Positions 26,101-35,600 of a stretch of 64,000 bases of DNA are shown here, in pieces. The notes beneath the pieces are model-generated. The model worked only from the letters and a program-made list of their open reading frames with translations, ran no database searches and had not been told where the DNA came from. This stretch comes from Anopheles merus (taxonomy: Eukaryota > Arthropoda > Insecta > Diptera > Culicidae), in assembly GCF_017562075.2 (NCBI RefSeq), contig NC_054083.1:46346942-46410941 (forward strand), read 5' to 3'. The position numbers were made by a program, and so were the translations under genes. Each line of letters begins with the position of its first letter. The first letter of the stretch is position 1.

Positions 26101-27615
26101 CATCCCAACCCTATCCCGGCAAACAAAACAAAAAAACCCCGTCCTGCGGCCCAAAGGCACGATGATGGGATACAAAGCAATGCACATTCATTTTACCATT
26201 TCATCCATTCATAATATTTTTATTGCTACCAAAGTGTTATTGTTTCCGGTTCTGCCGCTACTGCGGTCCGTGTTTGGTGGGGGAGAAGGTGGGGGGGGGG
26301 GGGAAGGCCTACAACAGGACGGTCCATGTGACCACGCTAATAAACCCGGCCAAAAGAGTTACGACACGCCAGTAGAAAGTAAGCAAGACCTGCCGCTCCC
26401 CTCCTTAAGCTTATGCAAAGGAACGAATAAGAACGAAACCGAAAGGAAAAACAATAATAATAATAATACTACCGAGGGTCTTTGCCTTATCCGTGCCGTT
26501 CCGTTCCGCGACCGTCCGGTTGTTTCCGTCTAGCGCACGACGACGACAACGAAGGCTTCGAGCCTTCCTTCAGAGAGAGGGAGAGAGTGTGGCAGCTCGT
26601 TAACCACCCCAACCCCCAACGTGCATTGGATGCAGTTTTTTTGCACTGATTTACACGCGCCCAGTTTGCTACAGTTTAAGGGGAGCTTTGGGTCCATCTT
26701 CCACTGCACGTCACGAACTTTTGTGCTTCTCGTGCCGGCAAGCGGCTAACGACCGAGAGCGTTAATTCTTCGTTGGCTGGAAAGAGCACGGAAGGGGTTT
26801 AGAATCATTCTTTTTGCACCTAACCGGACATGGTTCATTGTTGATGATTGTGTTAGGCAACGGAAGGGGATTTTACATAGCAGTTGAGAGATTATGTGCA
26901 TAAAAAACACTAACCGAAGCCAAAAGAAACGGTTCAGTGTTTGATGCTTAGACATGCTTATAATGGTGCCTGAACACGCTCGATAATCGCGAGCATGAGC
27001 ATGGGTTGATAATTATGCATTTGTTTGCTCATGGAAAACGATTGAGTTGAAGTGATCGTTTGTGCAATTTATTGCTTAATTTAAAAAAATAAAATAAAAT
27101 TCTACATAACTATCTCACTTTGCTCAATCTTGACTAAGAGTCAGAAAAATTGGAAACCATGCACCGGCGCACTTAAAAAAGACAATGAGAAAGCAATAAG
27201 ATAATGCCTCTACTGTATTAATTCACTGGAAAAACAATTGCATTGCCATTTGATTCTTGTTACATCGCACTTAACAAATTAGATAAATAAGCTACAAGCT
27301 GCCATGGTACTTACTCCCTCTCTTATCAGTCAACTCAACAGTAATCTCCATCCATGCCACATACATCCCAACGCCATCTTTATAACAATGTTTCCTTACT
27401 TTCCATACAACAGTTAATTAAATGGATAAAGCGAAACCAACCACAAGAAGAAGAAAAAGAAGCAGAACCATTCACAAACACTAACAAGTGGCTTTTCTGC
27501 ACTTTTAATTATCTACTCCCGCAGAGAGCGCCGCGTCCGGACGTAGCCGGATGTTTCACCGACCGCCCCGCCCTCCCCGTCAACAGCTGGCCCGGCCGGG
27601 ACCAACCCTCCCCCT

Positions 27616-27720
27616 ATGGGGAAGTGTGCCTCGAAGCAGCCAGCTCCCGGACTGAACGAATTTGGCAGCGCACCGTACCTTGCCATCTGCAGCGAAGATG
27701 ACATCCTCTACATCAATGTG
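27616..27720 (+). CDS. CCSER: CCSER alternative first coding exon A (MGKCASK N-terminus)
   Basis: 35 codons from ATG to a strong donor (GTAAGTCC at 27721), ending exactly in phase 0. That phase fits the shared exon at 38820. A stop lies in frame upstream (27544), so this ATG is the first possible start. A good acceptor (CTACTCCCGCAG, ending 27524) suggests the exon spans 27525-27720 with 91 nt of 5' UTR. The protein begins M-G-K-C-A-S-K. Gly2 with Ser6 and Lys7 fits the N-myristoylation pattern, and Cys4 could be palmitoylated. The rest contains an acidic E-D-D-I-L-Y-I-N-V end. The start context is weak at -3. That this exon splices to 38820 is inferred from phase and strand; it could instead belong to an unrelated gene. 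Confidence 0.5.
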
Positions 27721-29538
27721 GTAAGTCCTCGGGGATGTGCCCTCCACCCCCTCCCCCTTCTCCTCCCCCTATCTCCTATCCTTTAACCCGCTCTTCATCC
27801 GGTTCGCCGGATTCTCTAGCCTCGGATTAGCTCTCGGAAACAAGCGCGCCCGGTAATTGCTTTTGGCGGAAGCCCACGAGCTCGCTCCCTTTTCGGTCGC
27901 TCATTAGTATGCAGCTTCACACAGCGCAATCATTCGCACGCATTATGCGTTCGGCATTTTGTTACAATGTCGCATGTGGGCTCTGGCCCAGGGTTTGGGC
28001 ATAAAACCTGAGCGACGAGACAATTTCAACCCCCGGTTGCGTTCCAACTATCCGTCATGTGGCATTCCGAGCTCATCACTTATTCATAGTTAAGGCTCCC
28101 ACTTCCCTCCCAACGGGCGGTCCTGTTCCGGAAGCAGTTTGTAATGGACGAAAGCATGACATTTCCTATTGCAGGATAAGCCATTCGACTGACCGGCCGA
28201 CGGCGTGTACTAACCGTGTGTAACCATCACCCATCAAGAAGCGTGCATTTCAATTCAATTTCAATCAGCTACCTGCAACGAAGAAAGAGAATTAAGTTTC
28301 ATAATTCAAGTCCCCACCGACCACCGTATCTTACCGCCGCGCTGCGTCTCTCTACTAATTTCGTGGCCAGCTATACTTTCGCCCACCCGAAGGTGGATGG
28401 CATTATTGCATAAAAATCATTGCGGTGGGCCGCACAAATAGCATTCGCAACCGCAAAAGCCACCTTCCGAAGATGACCTTGGTTGGCTTCAGCTTTCATC
28501 CCTCCCCGGCCCGGGAATCGGCTGGTGTGAAGTCTTAATTTTAAGCCTTGCCTTGTGCCGGGTGCGGCCTGAAATTCGTCTCGCAACGGTTTCACTCTCC
28601 GGCCCCCACACCCCCATTGCCGTGTGGGTGGGTTGCTGCTGCATTAGCTGTGGTTTTCTGGGCTACCGTGACCGTCGTCCGGACATTTCCACTGTTTTTC
28701 TTTTTGCTTTCACACCTCGCGGCAAACCCAAACCCAAAGGCGGTTCGCGCGATTCCGGGCGTTTGTGAACCAAAGCGACGAACGACGACGAACGAACAAG
28801 CGAAATTAAAATTCATTGAAAATTGGCGGTTTCGATTGCACGTAATTGAAAATTATACGCTGTTAACGGATTAACCGCCCACCAGAGAGAGAGAGAGAGA
28901 GAGGCGTGAGAAAAGCTCCGTGACCGTGGCTGCGCAACATATGCGGCAGCGTCCATTTCACCGTCCGAGAGATGCGTTTGCTTGTTCGAGGGACCGTGTT
29001 GACCGTGTTTGTGGTAATTAATTTAATTTCGCTTTCAATTAACATACATTCTCTTCTGCGCATTGATGAAATGCATCTTTGCTTGTTACACAAATGCTTC
29101 TCTTACAAAGCTCAAAATACGGGAGATGTCATAAAAAATAAGGTAACATTAATTTAACATCTGTAACAGTAAATAACCTATTGCGAACACGGAAATAGCA
29201 TATTATTGAATTGTTTTTTAAGCTCAACATTAGACGAAAACCTTCAGCAGCGCTGTGAATGTAATTTTCTTATTATTTTTCCAAAAAAATGTTGAAATCT
29301 TCAACAAACAATGTATTAAATTATTATTCTTCAACATAAAGTTGACAAAAACGCACATAAAAACAGTTCGGTTTTGTTGAAGGAACGCGAGCAGCAACTT
29401 ACACCGATGCTACAACCAGAAACAAACGAAACAATTAATGACAAATGAAAAATAGAGAAAATGAATTCAATTGCTGCAAATGAGAAGTGGAGAAATCGAA
29501 TTCCATCAAAACCTCAAATCATTTGCTCCTCGTCGCAT
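27721..29538. other. Intron/intergenic DNA between exon A and the nested forkhead gene
   Basis: No coding sequence is seen. The part at 28370-28870 contains closely spaced ATTGCATAAAAAT-, TTAAAATTCATT- and ACGTAATTG-type motifs and looks like a possible enhancer. A short GA run lies at 28884-28904. The last 400 bp are AT-rich and may hold the 3' UTR of the minus-strand gene, though I saw no canonical AATAAA in that orientation. Confidence 0.35.
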
Positions 29539-30933
29539 TTACAGCTGCAGGCGTTTTCCGACCGATGCTCTATCTCTTATAGCAAAATTACGCCACGTGC
29601 GTACATACTGCTTGTAGCCGTTGTCCTGCGCAGTGCTGCTCGTTTGCGCCGGTGACCCCGGTGCTGATACGGGCAGCAGCGCCGGCTCACCGTTCGAATC
29701 GTCGCTAGTGTACGGAGACACTGGTGCCGAACGGCACTCCGCCTTTGCCGCCCGAATACGCCATTGCAAGCGCTTCTGGAAGCGCTTCTTCTTGAGCGAT
29801 GCGTAGCAGGTCGGATCGATGCGCCAGTAGCAACCCTTCGCTGCCACATCGGTCATGCGCGGCACCTTGATGAAGTACCGATTCAGGCTCAAATTGTGGC
29901 GGATCGAATTCTGCCACCCATCCTGACGGCGCTGCCGAAAGAAGGGATAGTTTGCGCGCAGGTAGGCGTAGATTTCCGGCAGCGTGCACTGCTGCTGCGG
30001 TGAGGCTGTGATGGCTTGAATGATCAGCTGCGCATAGCTGTACGGTGGCTTGGCAGTTTCGATCGATTCTGTCGGCACGTAAGAGGCTGACGATTCGTTC
30101 TCGGACGCTTCCGGAAGGGCTTCTAGCTGATGCTCTTCGGAGATGATAGGCGAGCCGCTACCGGTACAATCCAATGGAACGTCGGGGATATCCACTTTCT
30201 TGCAATTGTTGGCCGGTGGTTCCGATTTGACGTTAGCAGCAAGCAAAAGCTTATCAATCAGAGTCATTATATCGGAGCCGATAGTGAGATTATTGTCCAC
30301 GTGCTTATTACAATTTGCATTATCCTGAGGCACCACATCGTTGGCGCTGGCATCCTCAGTATGCTGTATCTTACAGCTCAAATCCATCGCTTCAGCGCTC
30401 GGTGGCGCAGGCCCGTTCATAACCATTACAACACCATCATTTGCCGCGCGCTCAACGAGATTCTCGAAAAAAACGGTCGTACTCGTGTTCGGGAATTTAA
30501 AGACGCAACTTTTAGGCAGCATGTACGGCAGCTCGCTCTGCGGCAGAAAAAGCTTATCCAAGTAGACCCCGTTCTTGCTCAGCACCTCCACCGCGAATAC
30601 GCCATTGGAGTAATGCAGAATAAAGTGTTTCCGCGAAATCAGCGTATCCCTGGCTACCTGGAAATCTACGGCATTGTTCTGGCGAGCGCGTCCAACGACC
30701 ACCCTGTGCCCGATGATAAGCACATCCTGGTCTCCGCAGATTAGACGCGCGAGGACCGCATACATGGGGGACACGATGACCGTACTGGAAGGCAGCGGTT
30801 GGAAGGCGTTGGCGCTGCTAATGCTGCTGCTATTGGCCGCTATTCCGAACGGGAAGGATGGAGCATACTGATTGTTGTATGGAACTGGCGCCGGAAGCTC
30901 ATTGTTCGGATCGGTCTGGTCGGTAGTAGACAT
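29539..30933 (-). CDS. FoxK-like: FoxK-like FHA plus forkhead transcription factor, single coding exon
   Basis: 464 residues from the ATG at 30933 (MSTTDQ...) to TAA at 29539. Residues about 58-156 form an FHA phosphopeptide-binding domain, with V-G-R (80-82), I-S-R-K-H (99-103) and K-N-G-V-Y-L-D (120-126). Residues about 295-380 form a forkhead domain starting K-P-P-Y-S-Y-A-Q-L-I and carrying W-Q-N-S-I-R-H-N-L-S-L-N-R-Y-F recognition-helix residues (340-354). FHA followed by forkhead is the FoxK arrangement, so a nuclear DNA-binding regulator is expected. The linker (157-294) and tail are diverged. The coding region has no intron, unlike typical FoxK genes, which suggests a retrocopy or a fast-evolving paralogue. 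The frame stays open upstream to 31104, and an in-frame ATG at 31026 would add a hydrophobic 31-residue leader. I reject that start because a good 85-nt intron (31032-30948) covers it. Confidence 0.88.
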   Translation of the reverse strand: MSTTDQTDPNNELPAPVPYNNQYAPSFPFGIAANSSSISSANAFQPLPSSTVIVSPMYAVLARLICGDQDVLIIGHRVVVGRARQNNAVDFQVARDTLISRKHFILHYSNGVFAVEVLSKNGVYLDKLFLPQSELPYMLPKSCVFKFPNTSTTVFFENLVERAANDGVVMVMNGPAPPSAEAMDLSCKIQHTEDASANDVVPQDNANCNKHVDNNLTIGSDIMTLIDKLLLAANVKSEPPANNCKKVDIPDVPLDCTGSGSPIISEEHQLEALPEASENESSASYVPTESIETAKPPYSYAQLIIQAITASPQQQCTLPEIYAYLRANYPFFRQRRQDGWQNSIRHNLSLNRYFIKVPRMTDVAAKGCYWRIDPTCYASLKKKRFQKRLQWRIRAAKAECRSAPVSPYTSDDSNGEPALLPVSAPGSPAQTSSTAQDNGYKQYVRTWRNFAIRDRASVGKRLQL

Positions 30934-30947
30934 CGTACGGTACAGTG

Positions 30948-31032
30948 CTGCAACGACCAAGACGACTAACGTAATATGCACAATAGTATTGCAAAACAAG
31001 CACACATACACAGCTATCGCTTTCATACAAAC
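30948..31032 (-). other. Predicted 85-nt 5'-UTR intron of the FoxK-like gene
   Basis: Read on the minus strand, the donor is AAG|GTTTGT at 31032. The acceptor is a pyrimidine-rich tract ending GTTGCAG at 30948, 15 nt before the ATG at 30933. The length is typical of short insect introns. Removing it also removes the in-frame ATG at 31026. Confidence 0.45.
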
Positions 31033-31304
31033 CTTGCACAACGCTGCTAATGGAAGAATTACAATACCAGCATGTAGGGACGACACAAACACGACAAAAG
31101 CCAATTACGAAAAGAACGTTTTTCCAGCGAACGCAACGCTTTTACGGGGCAACGGATCAAAGTGCGCTATTGGATTGACAGCAGCGCCGGCTGTGATTGT
31201 ATTGGTGTCATCGACTGCAAACGTCAGTTGGAGCTTTAAATTCAAATGTTTGTATTTGACGGTTGGGAAATCCAAATTCAAAACATCCATTCATTTTGTT
31301 GTTG

Positions 31305-31311
31305 TTTTATA
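31305..31311 (-). promoter_or_regulatory. Possible TATA box of the FoxK-like gene
   Basis: TATAAAA on the minus strand, about 370 bp upstream of the coding start. I see no matching initiator at the expected distance, so this may be chance. Confidence 0.25.
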
Positions 31312-32514
31312 ATGGAAATAGTATTTTTATTGAATTAGAATAAACTGAATTATTTCATATGAATGTTTCGAGCTTGTGTGCTATAATTATGTGGCAAAAC
31401 AGAAACAAGAAATTAGAACAGGAGATTTTTGTAGACCACAACAAAAGCTTTCGGTAAACCTTGCTTGACTTGTATTCAGCACTTCCCAATGTCCCTGTTC
31501 CTACACTTTTATTGTGCTGTACAAGCTTGCCGATTGCTCACACTGCCTCACACCTAGATGTCAGTGCTAAAGGACATCAAACGTTGCGTTCAACTTTTCC
31601 ATTTCCACTTCCAACGGCCATTTGCCGAACCGCTTCCAACGCCTGCGCACACAGCCGCAGGACAACAGGATCGACGCACAAATGACTGGCACCAGCGTCA
31701 GCACAAACAACAACATTCCCTGCCGGGAGAAAGTAGTCGTAGCCCAACTCCGCTCAATATTTACCGACCTCCGCCACTCACACACTTGCAGCGACACGCG
31801 CAAGCTCCAGTTTTCCAGAACATTTTCCACCCCAAGAAAATCCACACACACACACGCTCGCTCGCTCGCTCGCACGCTCTCATTCTCTCACGCGTTTGCT
31901 CCGATTTTCTTCCATCAACACGGGGCCACACACGACGGCGCACATACTTCCAGTCGAGGGAAAGCCGTAGGAAAAATTGATACTTCTGCAGAGGCTTCAT
32001 TCTTGACGGACGTGCGTGCCAGGTGTTTTCATCGCGCGATTTTGCCAGTGAAATAAGGCAGACTAGAGTTTGGTATTGCTAACACTATTTAACATAGAAA
32101 CAGTGTATTGCGTGATTGGTGAAGACGGCAGGCATTATTGCTGCCCAGTTTTGTGCAAAACCCCCGCACCGCCAGTGCCAGTGAATGGAGATGTCTGGTG
32201 ACCAGCCTGCAATCGATAAATATTCACGTGATTCCAGTGGAAAGTGTCTACCCTTGCTGAGGGGAGCAGAAATTGCTGCCAAGTAGAAAACGTACAGATA
32301 CGTAGCAAAAGTGTGTCCGAAGCTGCGAAGTGCACATTTCCGTGAAGTACTCCCGCTGCCGTGTGACATCGTCCCACCTCGCCCCACTTTTAATTGCCGT
32401 TTTACACCACCTCGGGGGACACAACGCTGTCCCGGTGGTGCAATATATGAGTGAACCGTGTCCGCCGGCAGCTGCAAACTCCGGGCGGCCCTAGAGCATC
32501 TTCGCTGTGCAGCT
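31312..32514. other. CCSER: Putative promoter and 5' UTR of CCSER first exon B
   Basis: Lies between the start of the minus-strand forkhead gene and the exon starting at 32515, so it probably contains a divergent promoter region. It has a CGCT-type repeat near 31857-31875 (GCTCGCTCGCTCGC). Sequence from about 32000 onwards looks like a GC-moderate 5' UTR. I could not place a transcription start. Confidence 0.35.
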
Positions 32515-32670
32515 ATGGATGAATGCCAGCATGAGCTCGACTTTGAGGAGCTAGAAAAACTGTGCAGACACACGCCGGAGGACGAACTGTCAGAAGCGGA
32601 AGCGGACCAGCTGGGTGAAACGGGCGGCACAGAGGAGGGAGGCGGAGCGGGCGAAAGGTTTAGAGATATG
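32515..32670 (+). CDS. CCSER: CCSER alternative first coding exon B (acidic N-terminus)
   Basis: 52 codons from an ATG in good context (G at -3 and +4) to the donor ATG|GTAAGC at 32671. It ends in phase 0, exactly what the exon at 38820 needs. The peptide starts M-D-E-C-Q-H-E-L-D-F and is strongly acidic (many Glu/Asp), then becomes Gly/Glu-rich, ending E-R-F-R-D-M. No domain is recognised. It is mutually exclusive with exon A as a coding start. The GC-rich, codon-biased composition stands out from the surrounding intron-like DNA. Splicing to 38820 is inferred, leaving a 6.1-kb intron. Confidence 0.6.
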
Positions 32671-35600
32671 GTAAGCCCGATGGATCGATTTTATTTTCTC
32701 TCCCCCAAGGTCCTATCCTTCCTGGAGTACACTTCAATAAGTTGGTGGAGGGAATTTCCCCGGACGTTGTTGGGGTAGGTGCAGTGTAGGAGAGAGCCAA
32801 GATGGGGAGCACAGGATACGAAAGAAGAAGAAGAAGAAGAAGAAAAAATGGCCACCCTTTCTCGGGCGGAAATCGATTCTAAAAGTTGACACGTCATTTG
32901 TGCCCTCCCCACAGGACACAGGCGCCTACAATTTATCTTTCTCGTGAGAGTCATGCCGAGAGGCGTCTTATGCATCCCCAGCATCATCATTACGGCCGGA
33001 GAGCCCTTTTCTCAGCATGTCTGTGGGCGCGCTGCTCTTATCTCGTCATGATTATTGCCTTCAAATTCCTGTTTCACCACCGCTTCATTTCCCAACAAGA
33101 AGCTTGAAGAGGTTTGGTTCCAATCCCATGGCATGATTAATTCGTAATTATTCGTAACCGCGCCATGGGTTTCATGGTAAGATGAAGGCCTTCAACTTCC
33201 TTGCTGCAGCGCACCGAAGGCTACCACCAACCAACCCAACACATCCAAAAGGGAGAGCGCGATGTAGCATGTGCGGCCGCTGGTACGCATGCTCCTTCCA
33301 TTTGTTTACGTCTGCAGTTGTCGGTGGAGTGTGCAGGTACGCTCAGCAGTCAAAGTAAGGCATCTTCTCGGTGCATGAATCAGTTATGACGGAAGAAACG
33401 ATAACGGTTACGATAAGTACTCTCCACTCACGATGGTAATGAGATGTTAATGCCGAAGGTTAGTGTGGTTTCAGTAAGTGGCCTTGATGTAATCAGCGGT
33501 CGAATCTTGGCATCTACCACTTCCAATTCGAGGTGGAATGTACGAGGGAATCTTCAAGTGAGCTTGAAAGCTGGTTCTATCTCAATCCAACGTTTGCAGT
33601 CATGAAACGGCAACTTTCATCATAAAAAAAGAAACAAACATTTCATTAATCGAGAAAGACACGTTTCCTCTCTATAATAATAATACGCCGTACCGTGACT
33701 AACATCACCTTTCACGTGGATGCCGCAGTTGAAGTTCATGAACTTCACCGCACTTCGGAATGTTTGCCATCGTTTAGCCACTGCAACCATCGCCTTCGCC
33801 CTCGGTTATTGGCCCCGTCGCCGTCCAAAGGTGCTGTGGAGGAAAAACGGGCGTGAAAAGCCTGTGCAAAACCTGTGCCCGTGTGGAAGCGAGCGTCTAA
33901 CGTGCTCTGCTGTCGTCGCATGTTCTGCTGCAGCGCGCCAGACAGACGCCTGGGCGCACATGCACCCCTTTTCCCGGCGTCGCTTACCTACCCCGTTAAT
34001 TATAGGTCTGCAGTGTTGTCTGGGGCTTGCGTTTGTATCATCAAATATGCAGCGTTTCTTTGTTTGCACTGCAAGGGGAACCACCATGGGGAGCGTTGTA
34101 TTGATTCGGTATTACTAACACTTTGACAGATTGCGTGACATTTCGAATATCAACACGATCTATTGACATTTACAAGACAAGATTGGATTCTTCGCGCCTC
34201 GCGTCCTACGCAACGGTAAGCCGCGAAACCAACCTGAGAACTTAGCGTCCTGTACCCGTGAATGGCCTCAGGTCAAGCTGAAAGCCTACCCTCGTAACAC
34301 GGCAAGCCACCCAAACATTAATCCACACCGACTGAACGCGTAAAACCTACCCTCCCCCCCCCCCCCCTCTCCCAGCCGAATGATGTCAAATGTGGCAAAT
34401 GCGATAAACCTTACATAATAATTGGATTTCTCCCGTTATAAGACACGATCAGTCTTGAAGTAGTAGTACCGGGGAGAAGGGAAAAGTGGTGCCAGTGGAA
34501 AGCGCTTCGTTCGTTCCGGACGTTTTCACATTTGGACAGATTTTTATATACAAATATGGCTCGCGTGTCCATAGCTAATCCAATGTGCTTTGAGCACGCC
34601 CTGTGCGCAGTTGGACGAAAACACCGGCTGTCACCAAAGCCCACACACGGGACACGGGACACGAGGTTGACAAATTTCGTCCCTCGAAAACCGTCCACGG
34701 CACTATTCCACGGTTCGTTGCGCTTTCCGTCCGGGCCGGTCGTTGCAATTTATTTCCCTTTTGTCGATCCGGTCCGGGCGCCCCCTGGCGCCGTTGGCGT
34801 GCTTTTGCTGCTAAAGTACCTTCAGTCGCGCGTTGTGCTGTCTTCTCCGCAATCGCGTGCGCAAAAACAGCGCAACGGCGGTGCTGGCGTGGATCTTAAC
34901 TTTCGATTTTCGACAAAACGGGCCTCTCCGTTCGCTCGGTTCTGTTCCAAACGTCGATGCACCAAATCTCCGGGAAACCGGGCCAGAGAAAGTCACGATT
35001 TAGCAGCATGTACAATTTAAAAAAAAATAAAGAAAGAAACAAGCATACCCCTTCGGTGCCGAAAATTGGAACCGAACCGGCGAACGTGGCGGGGTGCGGC
35101 AAAAAGGGACGAAAATCGAAAATTGGTTCAATTGGCTAAAAATTTACTTTGCTGCAGAGCATATAATTTTACCCAAAATAATTCCTCTCTCTCTCTCCGT
35201 CTCTCTCTTACGCGTGCACATTCCTTTGCCGCAGCAGCAACATACGCCAGAGCGCTGCGTGATGGGAAGCTGTGAGCGACGAACCCTAAGACCACGTGCA
35301 CGTTGCTTTTAATTTACTTTTGATTGTGTGGCACACAAAAAAACTTAATATTATTTATACGATTGATATCTGCGATTCAAGCAAAAAAAAAAACATTTAC
35401 TTTCAAAATTCGAAAGCATACAAAAAATCACACGCAATGCTTGCAAGCTAAACGGCACCCGTCGCTGTGCCGAAGCGGCCCAATTGATTTCATTTCATTT
35501 TTGCAGATAAAATTGTATGTTTCTCTCCCCTTAGTTTCGTCTTTCCCAGTCCCTATTATGTGGCGTCAGGCAACTTCTATCGCAGGCTACATCGTACACC

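Larger units (their letters stand above)
10408..27524. other. Non-coding 17-kb stretch upstream of the first recognised exon
   Basis: No reading frame was recognised as a protein. The longest frames (180 codons at 11505-12047, 214 codons on the minus strand at 25536-26180) lack known motifs and overlap frames of similar length on the other strand. The stretch holds homopolymer G runs (10691-10711, 13529-13543, near 26290), a C run (17581-17595) and CA runs (near 12810, 13466 and 18903). It also has a GCG triplet run near 17322, a (TCT)n run (19190-19224) and a GA run (20124-20164). AT-rich blocks lie at 12280-12780, 15890-16080, 20800-21020, 23450-23900 and 27050-27300. It may be intergenic, or hold non-coding first exons and enhancers of the CCSER gene. 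Confidence 0.4.

Noticed and set aside
25536..26180. 214-codon minus-strand frame
   Set aside because: No recognisable domain. It begins and ends in low-complexity sequence and overlaps equal-sized frames on the plus strand.
31026..31104. Upstream start for the FoxK-like protein with a hydrophobic leader
   Set aside because: The first codon of that frame is TTG, the next ATG is covered by a predicted short intron, and a membrane leader does not fit a FoxK transcription factor.
33720..35020. 132- and 162-codon plus-strand frames in the large intron
   Set aside because: No domain, atypical composition and competing frames on the minus strand.
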